This document shows, one piece after another, positions 34,125 to 45,978 of a stretch of 64,000 bases of DNA. The stretch comes from Medicago truncatula (Eukaryota > Streptophyta > Magnoliopsida > Fabales > Fabaceae). Under the pieces are notes generated by a model. The model was not told the DNA's origin. It searched no databases and worked only from the letters and a program-made list of their open reading frames with translations. How positions within the stretch are numbered: the stretch's first letter is position 1; every line of letters starts with the position of its first letter. The position numbers were made by a program, and so were the translations under genes. The DNA is taken from NCBI RefSeq assembly GCF_003473485.1, contig NC_053049.1, positions 28,727,292-28,791,291 of the forward strand, in the 5' to 3' direction.

Positions 34125-35165
34125 ACCTGATTTTGAAATCCGGACTTCATTTTGTCAAGATTATACACCTCGGGCGATTGTGAGAAGCCCACATTTAGAA
34201 ATAGAAAAATATTAACCACCATTGAATTGTGGCAAAATGTATTTTTAGGATTTTCTTACCTATTGTATTTTAAAATTTGGATATGTAAAATTGAGATTTT
34301 AAAATCTGGATCGTAAAAAAGTTCATTTTACACATCCACTTTTGTTCTTCCATTATCATCGTGTTCGATTCTTTAGTTTGTTACATGTAGCAAATGATTA
34401 TTTGTTTGTTTAAATTTCCCCATTGGGCAGTAGTGTGTTGTTTTAATTTATGTATTTCTCCATTATTATCGTTTGACCCAAACTTGCAAATACTGATATC
34501 ATATGTGGCTTACATATATGCTATTGTTTTGTATTTTAGTGCTCGTTTTGTGGTTGAAATCAGAGCACACCTTGTCGAATATGAGGATAAATTTACACAT
34601 GTATGTTACTCATATTTTAATAAAATGACTAAAGTTGTAACAAAACATTGTTATGTCTATAGTTGCAGCAACCAAAAGCATATGTACATATGATCAAAGA
34701 ATAAAAGCTATTATCACTGCCTTTAATAAGTTATCATGCTTCACTAGACAATCTATTTGACTATACAAGCATAGTCAAATAGGACTATAACAAACAAAAA
34801 GTACATAGTGAAAAGATAATAATGGATAAATACATAAATTAAAACAACACTACTGCTCAATGGGGAGAGTTAAACTAACACATAATCATTTGTTATTGAT
34901 AACAATGTAATTAACCTGTGCATGACACAAAGATGTAAGAACAAAAGTGCGTTTTTACACATCTGGATTTTAAAATTTAGATGTGGAATGGACTTTTAAC
35001 ACATTCATAAGTGTCTTTTAAATTTGGATGGGTAAAAAATCTTGAAAATAAACATTTGTTAATGTTTTTCCTTTCTAAATGTAGACCTTCTCATAATTGT
35101 CTGGAGTGTATAATTCAGATAAATAGTGTATGGATTTCAAAATCCAGACGAAGATAAATTTGGAA
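34125..35165. mobile_element. DNA-transposon-like element with about 200-bp imperfect inverted ends
   Basis: The left arm (GATTTTGAAATCCGGACTTC onward) matches the reverse complement of the right arm (GTCTGGATTTTGAAATCC onward) over about 200 bp. Shared blocks include ATTATACACCTC/ATTATACACTCC, GAGAAG, and ACATTTAGAAA. There is no coding content and no certain target duplication, so the superfamily is open; the long arms suggest Mutator-like. Confidence 0.6.
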
Positions 35166-35349
35166 GAAGAAAATTAAAGAGAATTGAGGGGGCTTAAGAC
35201 AACCATGGCAGGAGGGAGGGGGTGTGAGGAGAAAATCACAAATCTAAATTGGTGAAATTCTTGCTTAAGGCCCTATATAGGAAATCTTAGGAATATTCAC
35301 TTTTTTTGTTTTTTTTTAATAAAAGAGGGTAAATACCAAAAATTTCATA

Positions 35350-35465
35350 CACTTTTTTTTCTCACACATTTTAAACGTGAAGAAGTGGGATATCTGAGGT
35401 TCGAACCCCAACATCTATATATATTATACATTATCTTTACCAACTAAGATAAACTCACGTGCACA
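35350..35465 (-). mobile_element. SINE remnant (same family as 54864)
   Basis: The minus strand reads CACGTGAGTTTATCTTAGTTGG (box A), then a box B GGGGTTCGAACCTC, then an A-rich end. The order and words match the SINEs at 26472 and 54864. Copies of CACTTTT on both sides may be the remains of a target duplication. Confidence 0.7.
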
Positions 35466-35613
35466 ATCTCATTCACTTTTATCTATTTTTCTTTAATTTT
35501 TTTGACGTGAAAATATAGAGAGACGATGATCCACCCATCTAAAATAAAACAATGATCAAAATGGACAAGTGGCAAACTTCCGTTGAATTTTTCTGGTGTA
35601 TTTTTTTTGAAGA

Positions 35614-35692
35614 AAACTTAGGTACAATTCCTTAGATGCTTTTAGTTAAGCATACGAAAAGCACCTATAGAATTGCACCTAATTTTTTTTTC
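35614..35692. repeat. short palindromic hairpin repeat
   Basis: AACTTAGGTACAATTCCTTA pairs with the later TAGAATTGCACCTAATTTT, and the inner GTGCTTTTCGTATGC arm pairs with GCTTTTAGTTAAGCAT. The result is a hairpin of about 65-70 bp bounded by GAAGAAAA and TTTTTCTTC. It probably belongs to a small foldback MITE. Confidence 0.65.
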
Positions 35693-35699
35693 TTCATTT

Positions 35700-36270
35700 C
35701 TTCCATCAAAGTTTTAAAAGGATTTGATGATTTTCTTTTCTCCTAGTTTAAGGCTCCGAGCCGCACAGATAATTATTTTAAAAACACATGTGTAGTTGTT
35801 CCTTAGTTTAAGTTTTTATGATGTTCTATTATATATAAATGTTGTTTACATTTTATAGTTAATAATTAGCTCATTTGTGAAAGTACCTTAGTCAATCGAT
35901 ATTCTTAAGTTCTCTATTTGTGTTAAAACTCTCTTTAAGTGTTTGTTGTGAGTTAGGTTTGATTCCCTCTGGTGTCAATTTCAGTGGATTAAGTCCATAC
36001 GAAACTTACTTTAGCTTTAAACAGAGCCCACATAAGTAGGTGGTGGGATTGGTCCATTCGAATTAGTCGGTTCTTGAATCGAATACCGATTTTTCAAAAT
36101 TTTGTTTTTCCTTTTCAAATTGGTGGATACCTTTCAAATGTTCGATATTTTCCCTTTGTAATTGTGATGGATTTTGAGGAGTACGAGTTATACCCCATTT
36201 ATTAAACATGCATATAAAAAACATTACTCAAATATTTGCCATACTATAAACATGCCTCAAAGACTTAAAA
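35700..36270. other. intergenic, no gene seen
   Basis: A GGTTTGATTCCCTCTGG box-B-like string near 35955, followed by GGATTAGTCGG-like words near 36060 (here GAATTAGTCGG), suggests a further decayed repeat. Nothing can be bounded. Confidence 0.35.
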
Positions 36271-36274
36271 AGTA

Positions 36275-36425
36275 CTAGTATACTACTCCACGTCTCAACC
36301 ACATATTACAGTGGGTCCCCTTTAAAGTTCCCCCAAGCTAAAAATGGTACATATAGTTTGGTGACATTACTTAATCACACAAAATCAAAGAACCTTTTAC
36401 CAGAGTAAAACAAATTGTTTTAATT
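36275..36425 (+). repeat. segment shared with 2968-3115
   Basis: This is the copy of the repeat described at 2968-3115, in the same orientation. It ends about 225 bp before the hydrolase start codon, so it is part of that gene's upstream region. Confidence 0.7.
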
Positions 36426-36649
36426 CCTCAAAATAGAATAAAATAAAATAAAAATCAAATAGTTTTGTTTTGGTAGTTAAAAAACAAAACAAATAGTTTG
36501 AATTTAGCAAAAAAGTTTTCTGACCAATATGATATTTGTAGCATCATATATTAAAGTATGTTTAAAACAAAGACTATGGCATATAAATGATATATAGTCT
36601 CATCAAATCAGTTTTTCAATATCTATCTATCTACCACTTTACCACATGA

Positions 36650-39600
36650 ATGATGGACCTAAACAATCATATAAGACTTGCTCTCTTGCTCATCTTCATG
36701 TGCTTATCTATCAATTTTGAAGCAAATGAATGTTCAAACCAAACTTCATCACTGAAAAATCAGATTCTTGAGGTTGCTAACAACCCCAACACAGTGAAAT
36801 GGATGAAGCAAATAAGAAGAGAAATCCATGAATATCCAGAACTTGGATATGAGGAATTCAGAACAAGTTCTGTGATAAGGCGTGAGCTTGACAAGTTAGG
36901 TATATCTTATCAATGGCCTGTTGCTAAAACTGGAGTTGTTGCTAAAATTGGTTCTGGATTTCCTCCATTTGTTGCTCTTAGAGCTGACATGGATGCTTTG
37001 CCAATTCAGGTAACAAAAATAAAACATGTTGCCAAAACTTCACTTTCTTGTGTTTTTAATTAAGATTTTGTTCTGTTTTCAATTTATGAATTTATGAATA
37101 AAGATCATTCATGCATGTTTAGAATTAGAATCACCGTGAGTTTGTGGAAATCAAGGTACCACGGTGATTTTGTTGAAGTTTCAAAGTATAGTTTTTGCAA
37201 AAATTGTGGTGGAAGACAGTGATTCTAACAAACTCACTGTCAATCAAAACATGCAGAAACATTATGGACATTTGCATGTTTGATATAATGTTATGGATTG
37301 TGCATGCAATTGTTGTTCTTTGTAAAAAATTTGGGTAAAAAAATGAAAAGGAATTTAACAAAGTAGTTAATATTTATTTACTACTCATATAGGTAAGCAA
37401 ACATTGTATGAGAAAAGATGAAAAGTTGTTTTGTTGTTCAATTATGTCATCATTGTTCATAAGTAGGGTAGTGGTGTTGGTTTTAATTGAAGAGTTTCAA
37501 GTTGTGGGGTTAATTTTGTTGTTTGATGATAAAAACAGGAAAATTAAGGCACCTGCATTAATTCTGAAGTTCTTGTCATGTAATTGAGAATGGAGAAAGA
37601 AAGAGTGGCAAAGTACTAATTAATGTCAATTAATTTTTATCAAGGAAAGTGGTAATTAAAATACTGTACAAAATATTTAACCTTTTTCTATTAATATTGT
37701 TGTACCTGAGGATTAAATCAGCTAGTTTCTTTTCACTACTTGTTCAGTGTTTTAAATAGTATAGTATTCATGGTTTAAAATTTCGGTCCACAACTGCATT
37801 TGCACCCTCAATATGAAGGATTTTGAGGTATCTGCAACGACTACGCAACTGCACATTTTGTCTACAATACAATGGTTTGCAGTGTAACCGCGACCAATTT
37901 AAAACCATGAAAGTATCATCCTCTTGCTAGTATGTCTTATAACCTATGATTTGTTTTTAGATTGCAAGATGGATACAATAAGATTAATCAATATAAATTC
38001 ATTAGGTAAACAAAGAGAAGGAAGTCTGATAGTTTAGTACAATGTTTTAAATAATATAGTATTCATGGTTTCAAATTTCGGTCCGCAACCGTATTTGCGG
38101 CCTCAATATAAAAGATTTTGAGGTCTCTGCAATGACATCGCAACTGTGCATTTTGCCTGCGATATCACGGTTTCAGCGTAACTGTGACTGGAATTTAAAA
38201 ACATGATAGTATCATCCTGTTTTTATATTGCAAGTTTGTGTCACTTACATTAAGATTAATCAATATAAGCTCATTAGGTGAGTGAAGGGGGTCTGATAGT
38301 TTAATATTGCAATACTTTCAACGCTTGTAGTTTAATATTCTAGGACTAATTTGGCTGTAATTGCTTCCAAGAAATATAGGACAGTAAGTTTGTTCCCGTC
38401 AAATCCTTAATCTGGTCTATACTTCCTGCCCACAGGAACTTGTTGATTGGGATCATAAGAGCAAAGTAGATGGGAAAATGCATGCTTGTGCACACGATGC
38501 CCATGTTGCGATGCTTCTCGGTGCTGCAAAGATACTGCAAGAAATGAAAAATAAATTAAAGGTAAAGTGGAATTGCAAAAAATTTAAATGAGCTTTATGG
38601 GCAATCTTCCATTGAAAACTAAATACTTCGCATGCAGGCTACTGTTGTTCTTATATTCCAACCAGCGGAGGAAAAAGGCATAGGTGCGAGAGACATGATC
38701 CAAGAAAATGTGCTTGAAGATGTAGAGGCTATTTTCGGATTGCATTTAGCGACACAGTATCCCTTAGGTGTTGTTGCATCACGACCGGGGGATTTTTTAG
38801 CAGGATGTGGAAGCTTCAAAGCAAAGATCAAAGGGGGTTTAGCGGAAATTCCGCAGCATTGTCTTGATCCTGTTTTGGCCGCTTCAATGTCGGTGATTAG
38901 CTTGCAAAACATTGTTTCAAGGGAGGTGGATCCTTTAGATTCCCAGGTTGAGTCAAACACTAAAATATTGCAAGACCAAGTTTTCACACATTATTTCTTA
39001 TGAGTCATTATGTTTGTGATTTGAGTGCTGTAAAAATATTTACATATGAAGCTAAGTTCTGCAGGTAGTTTCTGTGGCAATGGTACATTCAGAGTCTGCT
39101 CACGAACTCATTCCTGATTCAGTAACATTTGGAGGCACTTATAGAGCAATAAGCAAAAAGAGCTTCAATGCACTAAGGCAAAGGATAGAGGAGGTAAGTA
39201 TCTTGTCTCGTTATATGTACTCCATATATTGTTGTCATAGTCTGAAGATCAAGATTTTGGAGATCTCCACAACTACATCATGACTATAATAGAGGTTGTA
39301 TCGGCCGTGTTTTTCTGTAATTTTCAACAATATCAAGGATCACGACAACTACAACTATTGTCATAGTTTTAGAGTGCAGTTTACAGTAAAAGGTTTTGGA
39401 GACCCCTACCACTGCATCGCGACTGCAATTGTGTTGTGGTCACATATGACAGTACTTTATCAAGGTTCATGACCACAATTGTTGTCATGGTTTTAAAGTG
39501 CAGTCTATAATTTATAGGTTTTGCAGGCTTCCACAACTGCAATTGCAGACACATCGATCGTGTTAGACCGAACTTTATCCCAATATCAAGAATCACAACA

Positions 39601-40223
39601 TAAGCAACCGTAATTTAGAGCCTTCATATGTAGCAGTGACACTTCAAATTATGGGTGTGTATGGTGTTCAACACCAGTACATGTGTTACATACAATTTTT
39701 CAAATTGATATCGGTGTCGATGCCGTGTCTGTGTCGGTGCTTTGTAGATTGTCAATTAACATGTTCATTATGAACAAACTGAGAAGGAACGAATGAAAGA
39801 GCATACAAAAAGTGTGTTTTAATTTGTTTGAGTTTTTTTGTACAGGTTATCAAAGGGCAAGCAAAAGTACATAGGTGCACTGCAGAGGTTGAGTTCTTTG
39901 GTAAAGAACATCCAACAATCCCTCCAACTACAAATGATGAGAGAATACACCAACTTGGAAGACAAGCATCAAGTATGATTGTTGGAGAAGAGAACATAAA
40001 ATTAGCACCAACCTACACAGCAAGTGAAGATTTTGCATTTTACTTGGAAAAAGTTCCCGGCTCATTTTTCCTCTTAGGTATACAAAATGAGAAGGTTGGA
40101 TCCATATATTCAGCTCATAGTCCTCACTATTTTATTGATGAAGATGTTCTTCCAATTGGTGCTGCGATACATGCAGCATTTGCTCTTTCATATCATTCAC
40201 ATTCAACAATTTCTTATCTTTAG
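36650..40223 (+). CDS. IAA-amino acid hydrolase, ILR1-like (M20 peptidase family)
   Basis: Five exons (36650-37009, 38436-38561, 38638-38946, 39065-39193 and 39846-40223), all phase 0 with GT-AG borders, give 433 residues. A signal peptide covers about the first 28. The family releases free auxin or other hormones from amino-acid conjugates, usually in the ER. The five metal-ligand positions known from Arabidopsis ILL2 are present: Cys138 and His140 in HACAHDAH, the Glu pair of QPAEE (173-174), His198 in FGLHL and His399 in SAHSPHY. Two conserved spots differ. Gly of ACGHDAH is Ala, and the usual GGHAA reads GGLAE, with Leu230 in place of a His near the substrate site. The end, STISYL, lacks a KDEL/HDEL retention signal. 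The gene looks expressed but possibly altered in substrate range. Confidence 0.93.
37735..38215. repeat. two copies of a dispersed repeat in intron 1 of the hydrolase gene
   Basis: Copies at about 37742-37930 and 38040-38215 share TATAGTATTCATGGTTT, AATTTCGGTCC, AGGATTTTGAGG/AAGATTTTGAGG and TAGTATCATCCT. Related strings recur in intron 4 (39215-39610). The family centres on degenerate CGCAACTGC-like words. Confidence 0.75.
39215..39610. repeat. degenerate copies of the same repeat in intron 4
   Basis: Three successive copies of a unit with TGTCATAGTTTTAGAGTGCA, then GGTTTTGGAGA, then CACAACTGCA and TATCAAGG lie about 120-130 bp apart. Confidence 0.6.
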
Positions 40224-41080
40224 TAACTCTTAAATTTAATTATCTACCACTTATATGTGAACAATTAATAATATCAGATGTTAGAGGAGAAATTATAATA
40301 GAGGCATGTTAAATTTGATGAACCTTGCTATTACAAACTAGTATTAAATAAATATTAAATACCATTGTTTCCATATATTATAGCTATTGAGAAATTAACC
40401 CAGCAAACAGATTAAATGGAAGCTAATTATGCTTCAGGAGTTCAGGCATACATGTGATAAACGTTTAAGATTAACATGCCTGGTGTATTATTGTACTAAC
40501 ACAGTAAAAGTAAAAAATGATGCTCAACATATGCTACATCAATCATATTGGATGTTGACTTTATAATTCAATGTAAAATGAGAGGCTAAAATAATGATCC
40601 ACCATGGACCATATGTTTTTCTTCTCCACCCTAGAATTTGCTTATGAATCATGATCTTGGTCATTCATTACATTGATTTCAATACATACATACATATGTC
40701 TCTAAGAGGAATCGTTGCATGCATAATTGAAAGTTTCAAAAAAGACATATGTCGACCAAAAATTAAATACTAAAATCTATCTGTCATTCACCAGAGCATA
40801 AATACAGCTAGCATTAGTTAATGCCATGAAAGTTGAGACCAAATTAGGAATGAGAAGCTGCCCCGTAATGTATGAGATGAAAGAACTGAATTACACCCCC
40901 TGGCCCACCATCCTAATCAATTGGTCCAACATAGAGCAGCATTGACAATACTTTAGTACATGAAAAAACATATCACAAAATAAAAATTAAGTTGTACCTA
41001 CTTCCATTTTCAATTTACAATCCCAAAAAATTCTCCAATAGAAAAAGGGTGTTATTGTAATTACAGTAGGAGAATCAATA
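40224..41080. other. intergenic and GASA promoter, no gene seen
   Basis: This holds the hydrolase 3' UTR followed by the upstream region of the GASA gene. No coding signal or bounded repeat was found. Confidence 0.5.
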
Positions 41081-41081
41081 G

Positions 41082-41088
41082 TATAAAA
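41082..41088 (+). promoter_or_regulatory. TATA box of the GASA gene
   Basis: TATAAAA stands 75-81 bp before the ATG, followed by CC, fitting a short 5' UTR. Confidence 0.7.
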
Positions 41089-41162
41089 CCATGTCCCTAT
41101 TCCTTAACATAGCACTCCTTACATATTAAAGTATACAACTGGTAGATAGTACTATTTTCAAA

Positions 41163-41937
41163 ATGGAGAGGAAAATAACATTGCTGATTTTGATGGTTGC
41201 ATTGCTCTTCTGCATGACTAAGGTGTGCTTCGAAAATTATTCACTTGCTTTATCTTCATTTTAATTAAAAATTACCAATATTTTCATTTCTTTGAGCTTA
41301 ATTTGCAGGTATTATGTGCTGATTCTAGTGTCCACATTCAAGACCAATTTACTCATTTTGAGGTTGCATTGCATGTCTTCTCAATTTTAGCTAGCTAGCC
41401 ACCTTGTTATGTGTATTAATTTTATTTTATTTTATATTTTTAATAAATGACCTTGTGAGTATTTGTTACTGCTTTGTAGGTGGTAAAAGGACCTAATAGA
41501 AGGCTTTTGGCATTTGTGGGTATGATTTCAATTTGCTTACTATATCTTCCATAACTAATTTGGTTTTAGCTTCAAAACACATTTAAGAGTTTAAACTTTA
41601 AAGGACAATATGAGTATAAAACTTTGTATATTGTCATTTAAGAGTTTCATGCCTTTAAATTTTGTTTAAAAAAACGTTCTTGTTGTTTAAGTCAATTTTT
41701 CTAATAAATGATTTATTTATTTATTTTTTATATATATAATATTGGGATAAAGATTGTGGAACAAGGTGCAATGTGAGGTGCAGTGTGCATTCAAGACCAA
41801 ATGTTTGTATGAGAGCTTGTGGAACATGTTGTTTAAGGTGCAAGTGTGTTCCTCCAGGCACTTACGGCAACAGAGAAATGTGTGGGAGGTGTTACACTGA
41901 TATGATTACACGTGGCAACAAGCCCAAGTGCCCCTAA
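41163..41937 (+). CDS. gibberellin-regulated GASA/snakin cysteine-rich peptide
   Basis: Four exons (41163-41222, 41309-41362, 41480-41519 and 41753-41937) give 112 residues. The order is a signal peptide (MERKITLLILMVALLF onward, cleaved near residue 24), a short variable linker, and a C-terminal 60-residue GASA domain from DCGTRCNVRC to NKPKCP. The domain holds all 12 conserved cysteines, including the central ACGTCCLRCKCVPPGTYGN core. Family members are secreted peptides linked to gibberellin response, redox, growth or antimicrobial defence. Which role applies here cannot be read from sequence. All splice sites and the domain are intact. Confidence 0.95.
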
Positions 41938-42192
41938 TTCAACTTGTCCAAGCTTAAATTAGAATTCCCCTTATGTTTTTTTGTCTTTATTTTGTTTCTA
42001 GCATTATGTATGAGTTTGTCTATTAATTTGTGAGTTAGTTATCCTTAATGAGTAAGACGTGGAATAAACAACTACATTTTTTGCTTAATGAGTTTGTGTA
42101 TCAGATGAAAATATATAATCACTATTAGTTGTATTTTGTGATTATTTATTACGAGAAACAATTGATTTTTTAGATTCATTGTGTAATGTATC

Positions 42193-42893
42193 TGTTGTGA
42201 ATTCGTTCTGAAAACCACACCAATAATAAACTTGATGCGTGGAGCAAATTAATACCATGTAATTAAATCAAGCTGGTAGAAAATAATTCAAACAAAAGTA
42301 AACAGCAAGAGATAAAAGGAAGAAGTAGAACACAAGAATTTGTTTACTCAGTTCGGTCTAATGATTACCTAGTCTAGGGAGAGAGAGCAGCTCTCCGTTT
42401 CATTGTAATGATATGAGTTTCTTTACAAAGAGATATTGAGTTACAAGAATCAGTCTTCAAATCTAATTCTACCCAAGTCCCATCCTCTTTCCGTGACCAA
42501 GAGTCAATCTTAATAGTGTTTTGTTCAAGGTGAATCAAAACAATCTCAACTCTAGTGTTGTTGCCAAGAGAAATTCTCTATAAACCCTAGTTTGTATGTA
42601 GGCTTCTAAACCTTGTTTTTTACACATTATTTTGTTTCTACACCATATTCATTGATACAAGGTTTATATTTACAGTGGAAAACATCCCTCATAAAAAGGA
42701 ACAAAATCAGGCCCAAAAATACGATATGTTTTTTCTATATCAGCGAAAAATCGTGCTCCGATTTTTCCAGATCCGGCTCTGATTTTTACGAGAGGAAAGT
42801 GTCAATTCTGGTCCCAAAAATCGTGCTCCGATTTTTCAAATCGGGCTCCAATTTGACATCTTCCCAATCTTCAATTTTGAGTAACTTTCAACA
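42193..42893 (-). repeat. LTR of the copia fossil
   Basis: It has TG...CA ends (TGTTGTGAATTCG to AACTTTCAACA), 701 bp, and shares its outer sequence and the phrase GGGAGAGAGAGCAGCTCTCC (or nearly so) with the solo LTR at 61820-62624. It contains repeated ATCGTGCTCCGATTTTT-type words. Confidence 0.85.
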
Positions 42894-43718
42894 TTTCTCC
42901 ACCTTGACTCTAAATTAGTGATGATGCCAATTTAACTATCAATCACCTTTCTGCTCTCTCCAACCTTCATCTATGCTTCAATGAAGTTAATCAAGTCCAA
43001 GCAATGCTTGAACCTTGATCTCGGTAATGATTCGGTGAACATGTCTGCTGAATTTTCTTCCGATGCCACTTTCTCCACCATGATCTCCTTAGTTTCAATC
43101 ATGTCTCTAACAAAGTGCAAGCGAATGTCAATGTGTTTTGTTCTTTCATGATGTACATGATGATTTGCCAAATGAATGGCACTTTGGCTATCGCAATGTA
43201 TCTTCACACACCCTTGACTAATCCCCATTTTTCCCATCATACCTTGAATTTTGCAAGCCTTATTATTACCAAGGCGAACTACCCCACCTTCTTTCAGCTC
43301 TAAAGTTTCAAAGTAGTCCTTTCTCGGACAGATGTGATAAGAGCATCTAGAGTCCAAGACCCAGCCCTTTTCAGGTTCCCAACTTGTCACAGTTAGTGTT
43401 CCAGCACTCGCATAACCTTTCTCTTCACTTGCAATCTGAACGGATGGATTACCACTTCCATTGCCCATTCTCTCTGGACAATCCTTCTTGAAGTGACCTA
43501 GATTGTGACAAATAAAACATTTGTACCAAGTTTTATTACCACCACCCTTGGACCTAGACTTTGACCTGGAATTCTTGTCTTTCCCATTTCCTCTGTTTTG
43601 ACTTCTCCCCCTTGAGACATTCAAGCCTTCTCCACTATCATCAACCTTCAACTCTTTGAACTTGATCAACTCTTTGGTTCTCAAAGCTTCTTGAACGATC
43701 TGTCTTTGAAAAGAAGAA
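42193..43718 (-). mobile_element. Ty1/copia LTR-retrotransposon fossil, broken
   Basis: A 3' LTR in minus orientation (42193-42893) is preceded by a purine tract (AGGTGGAGAAA) and by coding remains. These are a gag zinc knuckle (CFICHNLGHFKKDC), a protease-like start (GWVLDSRCSYHIC) and the end of an RNase H/polymerase region (DSQSAIHLANHHVHHERTKH). No 5' LTR is seen and much of a full element is missing, so it is a broken, non-functional copy. A related LTR lies at 61820. The LTRs of the two copies differ a good deal, so they are not recent sisters. Confidence 0.85.
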
Positions 43719-43730
43719 ACAAATATCTAG

Positions 43731-43938
43731 GGTTTCAAGTTCTGTTCCTCTTAATATTACTACTCATTTGGTTTACTTGCGTGAATATGCTGTTAAACCA
43801 CTAGCTGGGCATCAGAGATTTGATATTCAAATCACACAATTTGATGATTCTGAAGAACCTCAGACCGATGTTCGTCTTACGGATTATGAACCTCGAATCA
43901 AAGCTTTTACTCATTAACTAGCAAATGCCAATGGCAAG
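43731..43938 (+). pseudogene. orphan exon of an unrecognised host protein
   Basis: Between an acceptor (ATATCTAG) and a donor (CAAG/GTTTGT) the plus frame reads VSSSVPLNITTHLVYLREYA, then KPLAGHQRFDIQITQ, then LTDYEPRIKAFTH, one in-frame stop (TAA where CAA is likely), and LANANGK. The composition and splice borders look like a real exon, but I do not recognise the family. The stop suggests it is no longer functional. It directly abuts the copia fossil. Confidence 0.45.
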
Positions 43939-43939
43939 G

Positions 43940-44600
43940 TTTGTTTATTTCTTTATTTTTCAATTAATTCAATTCTCATTAAATGTTTTAACCAATGTTT
44001 TAAATTATGGAACTGGATCATTTGTATCACAATCTTTGATATTGCGGAGGCTTGTGATCAGTTGTAGCTTAACAAGAGTCATATAGTCATAGTCAAGTAG
44101 ATAACTCAAGATAGTCATCTAGTGAAACTCATTTTTGACAATTTTATTATTACAAGCAATGTAACGTGTATGTATCAAAGTTCTGCCAATGCAGCCGCTG
44201 CAATTTATATTGTTGTTAGGCATGTTGGTTGTCCTCGAAAATTCTGAGCATGTATGCATATCAGTAAACTGCAAATAATGCGTAAACATTAGGAAATTTT
44301 TTTAGATACAAAGACTAGAGTTTCAATCAATCACGGAGCATCATGGTTTACCATGAACTCAGTTACTTGAAGGAAGCTAGAAACTGGACCGAAAATTCCC
44401 ACAACAACTTTGCTCCAGAATAGGCATGTGCGCGTGAGACTCTCAAGGCCGCTTCATAATGGCGATGCTTGATTGGTGGCGGAATAAACTCCAAGCAGCT
44501 GAATGTGAAGCTTGTGGCCTGCTTCAATCACTAATGGATTATAGCTTATAGTTACAAAATGTTATTTTTGAATTTGATCGTAATCGAGTTGTTAATGATA
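43940..44600. other. no gene seen; repeat-like
   Basis: GTTTTAAATTATGG and CCAATGCAGCCGCTGCAATT resemble the dispersed repeat of the hydrolase introns and the sequence near 49630. No coding signal. Confidence 0.4.
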
Positions 44601-44822
44601 CTGTTTTCGGGTGCTTTTAGGTGTGTTCTGCTGTATTTTCGTGCAGCAGGCCTGTTATAGTGGTTCTGTTTTGACTGTTAGGGGGGCGGGCGTTGGTTTT
44701 TGTTGCTCTTCCAGTTCCAGGGGTGTGCCTCTTTGGCATTTGTATTTGTTTTGTTCCCTTTGCAGGCTTAGTATTTCTGTCACTGGCTTAGCATAATAAA
44801 ATTTGCCGATTAAAAAAAAAAT
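44600..44822 (+). mobile_element. 3' end of a LINE, plus strand
   Basis: A T- and G-rich tract of the kind seen in plant L1-like 3' ends finishes with GCATAATAAAATTTGCCGAT and a short A run at 44811. Nothing of the coding part precedes it, so it is strongly 5' truncated. Confidence 0.5.
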
Positions 44823-44930
44823 GATGTGCTCAATTTAAAATCCAATGGAACTTTGATACGGGAGAAGGCCGATTAAAAAAAAAATGATGTGCTCAATTTA
44901 AAATCCAATGGAACTTTGATACGGGAGAAG
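44805..44930. repeat. perfect tandem duplication, 2 x 63 bp
   Basis: GCCGATTAAAAAAAAAATGA to TTTGATACGGGAGAAG is repeated exactly, starting at 44805 and 44868. Perfect identity marks a recent event (or an assembly artefact). The unit includes the LINE tail. Confidence 0.95.
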
Positions 44931-45978
44931 ATATAGTTTGGCAATGCTACTGTTCTGCATAAATTTACCATTGGTAGCTTTGGAGGCTTCAGTGATGACA
45001 TTCCAAATTCTTTATAAACATTACACAGACCATATCTCTAAGGGATGTGGGATTAAAATCCACCCCAGAAAGCCAACACAATGAAGAAGTTGGAGACTAC
45101 AATGAAGGCAACCCAAACGACGCAGTTATCTGACTAGGGGCAACCACAAAGAAATGCGACCTAGTCTTTCCCAAAATTCTAACTAAATTCCAACTTGCAA
45201 TTTGTCTCTCCCTCAGTACGTTGTGCTTTTTTATACGCATGAATCCCTCCCAAACTGCCAGCAAGTTGATAGAACTGGTTAGGAATTAAATTAATATACT
45301 GAATATACTTCTTTTATTAATAATACATGACAAGAAAATCGCTTACAATAGAGACAACGACAAACCGAGTATAGGAATTACAATAAGAATGATCAAAACT
45401 AAGATGGGACATTGGAAGCCCCTTCTCTTGTCCACTTGAAAAGTATTTGTTCGAATTTCAAAGCACCCAAATCAAAATTTTGTTTGCTAATGCAGCCTGG
45501 ATAACTAGTTTTAAATGGAAGGTTTTGTTTATCATCACTCTTTATTCTCAATTTTCCTCATTCACCCATAAATTTCTGCTAGAGTGAATCAAATAATAAG
45601 AGACACAAACAATGCAGTCACAATATAACATTATTATAATATTATCTTATACTTGGTAGAGATCATCATTTAAGTTGAAACACTCTAACTAAAGTGTTGA
45701 GTTACTTTGTCTGCATTGTTCAATTCGATATATTTTGTCTTAATTAACGGAGCTGATATTGCGTGGTGACTTTCTGCAGAAAACCTAAGCAAGTGACTAT
45801 AAAGGCCATCATATTTAAAGGTGATAAATATAAGGTTTTCAACGACTTTACTCTACACAAAAATATAAATAATTCAACAGCATGTCACTAGGCCAGCTAA
45901 CCGTATTGGTTATAATTATGAGCTTCATATACTAGACAACCAAAAAAAATAATACTAACATTTTTTAAGGAAACAAAC
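44931..45978. other. intergenic, no gene seen
   Basis: There are no supported ORFs, and no repeat could be bounded. From about 45940 the sequence is probably the 3' UTR of the adjacent minus-strand LINE. Confidence 0.4.

Noticed and set aside
38619-38987. 122-codon minus ORF
   Set aside because: Antisense shadow of hydrolase exon 3.
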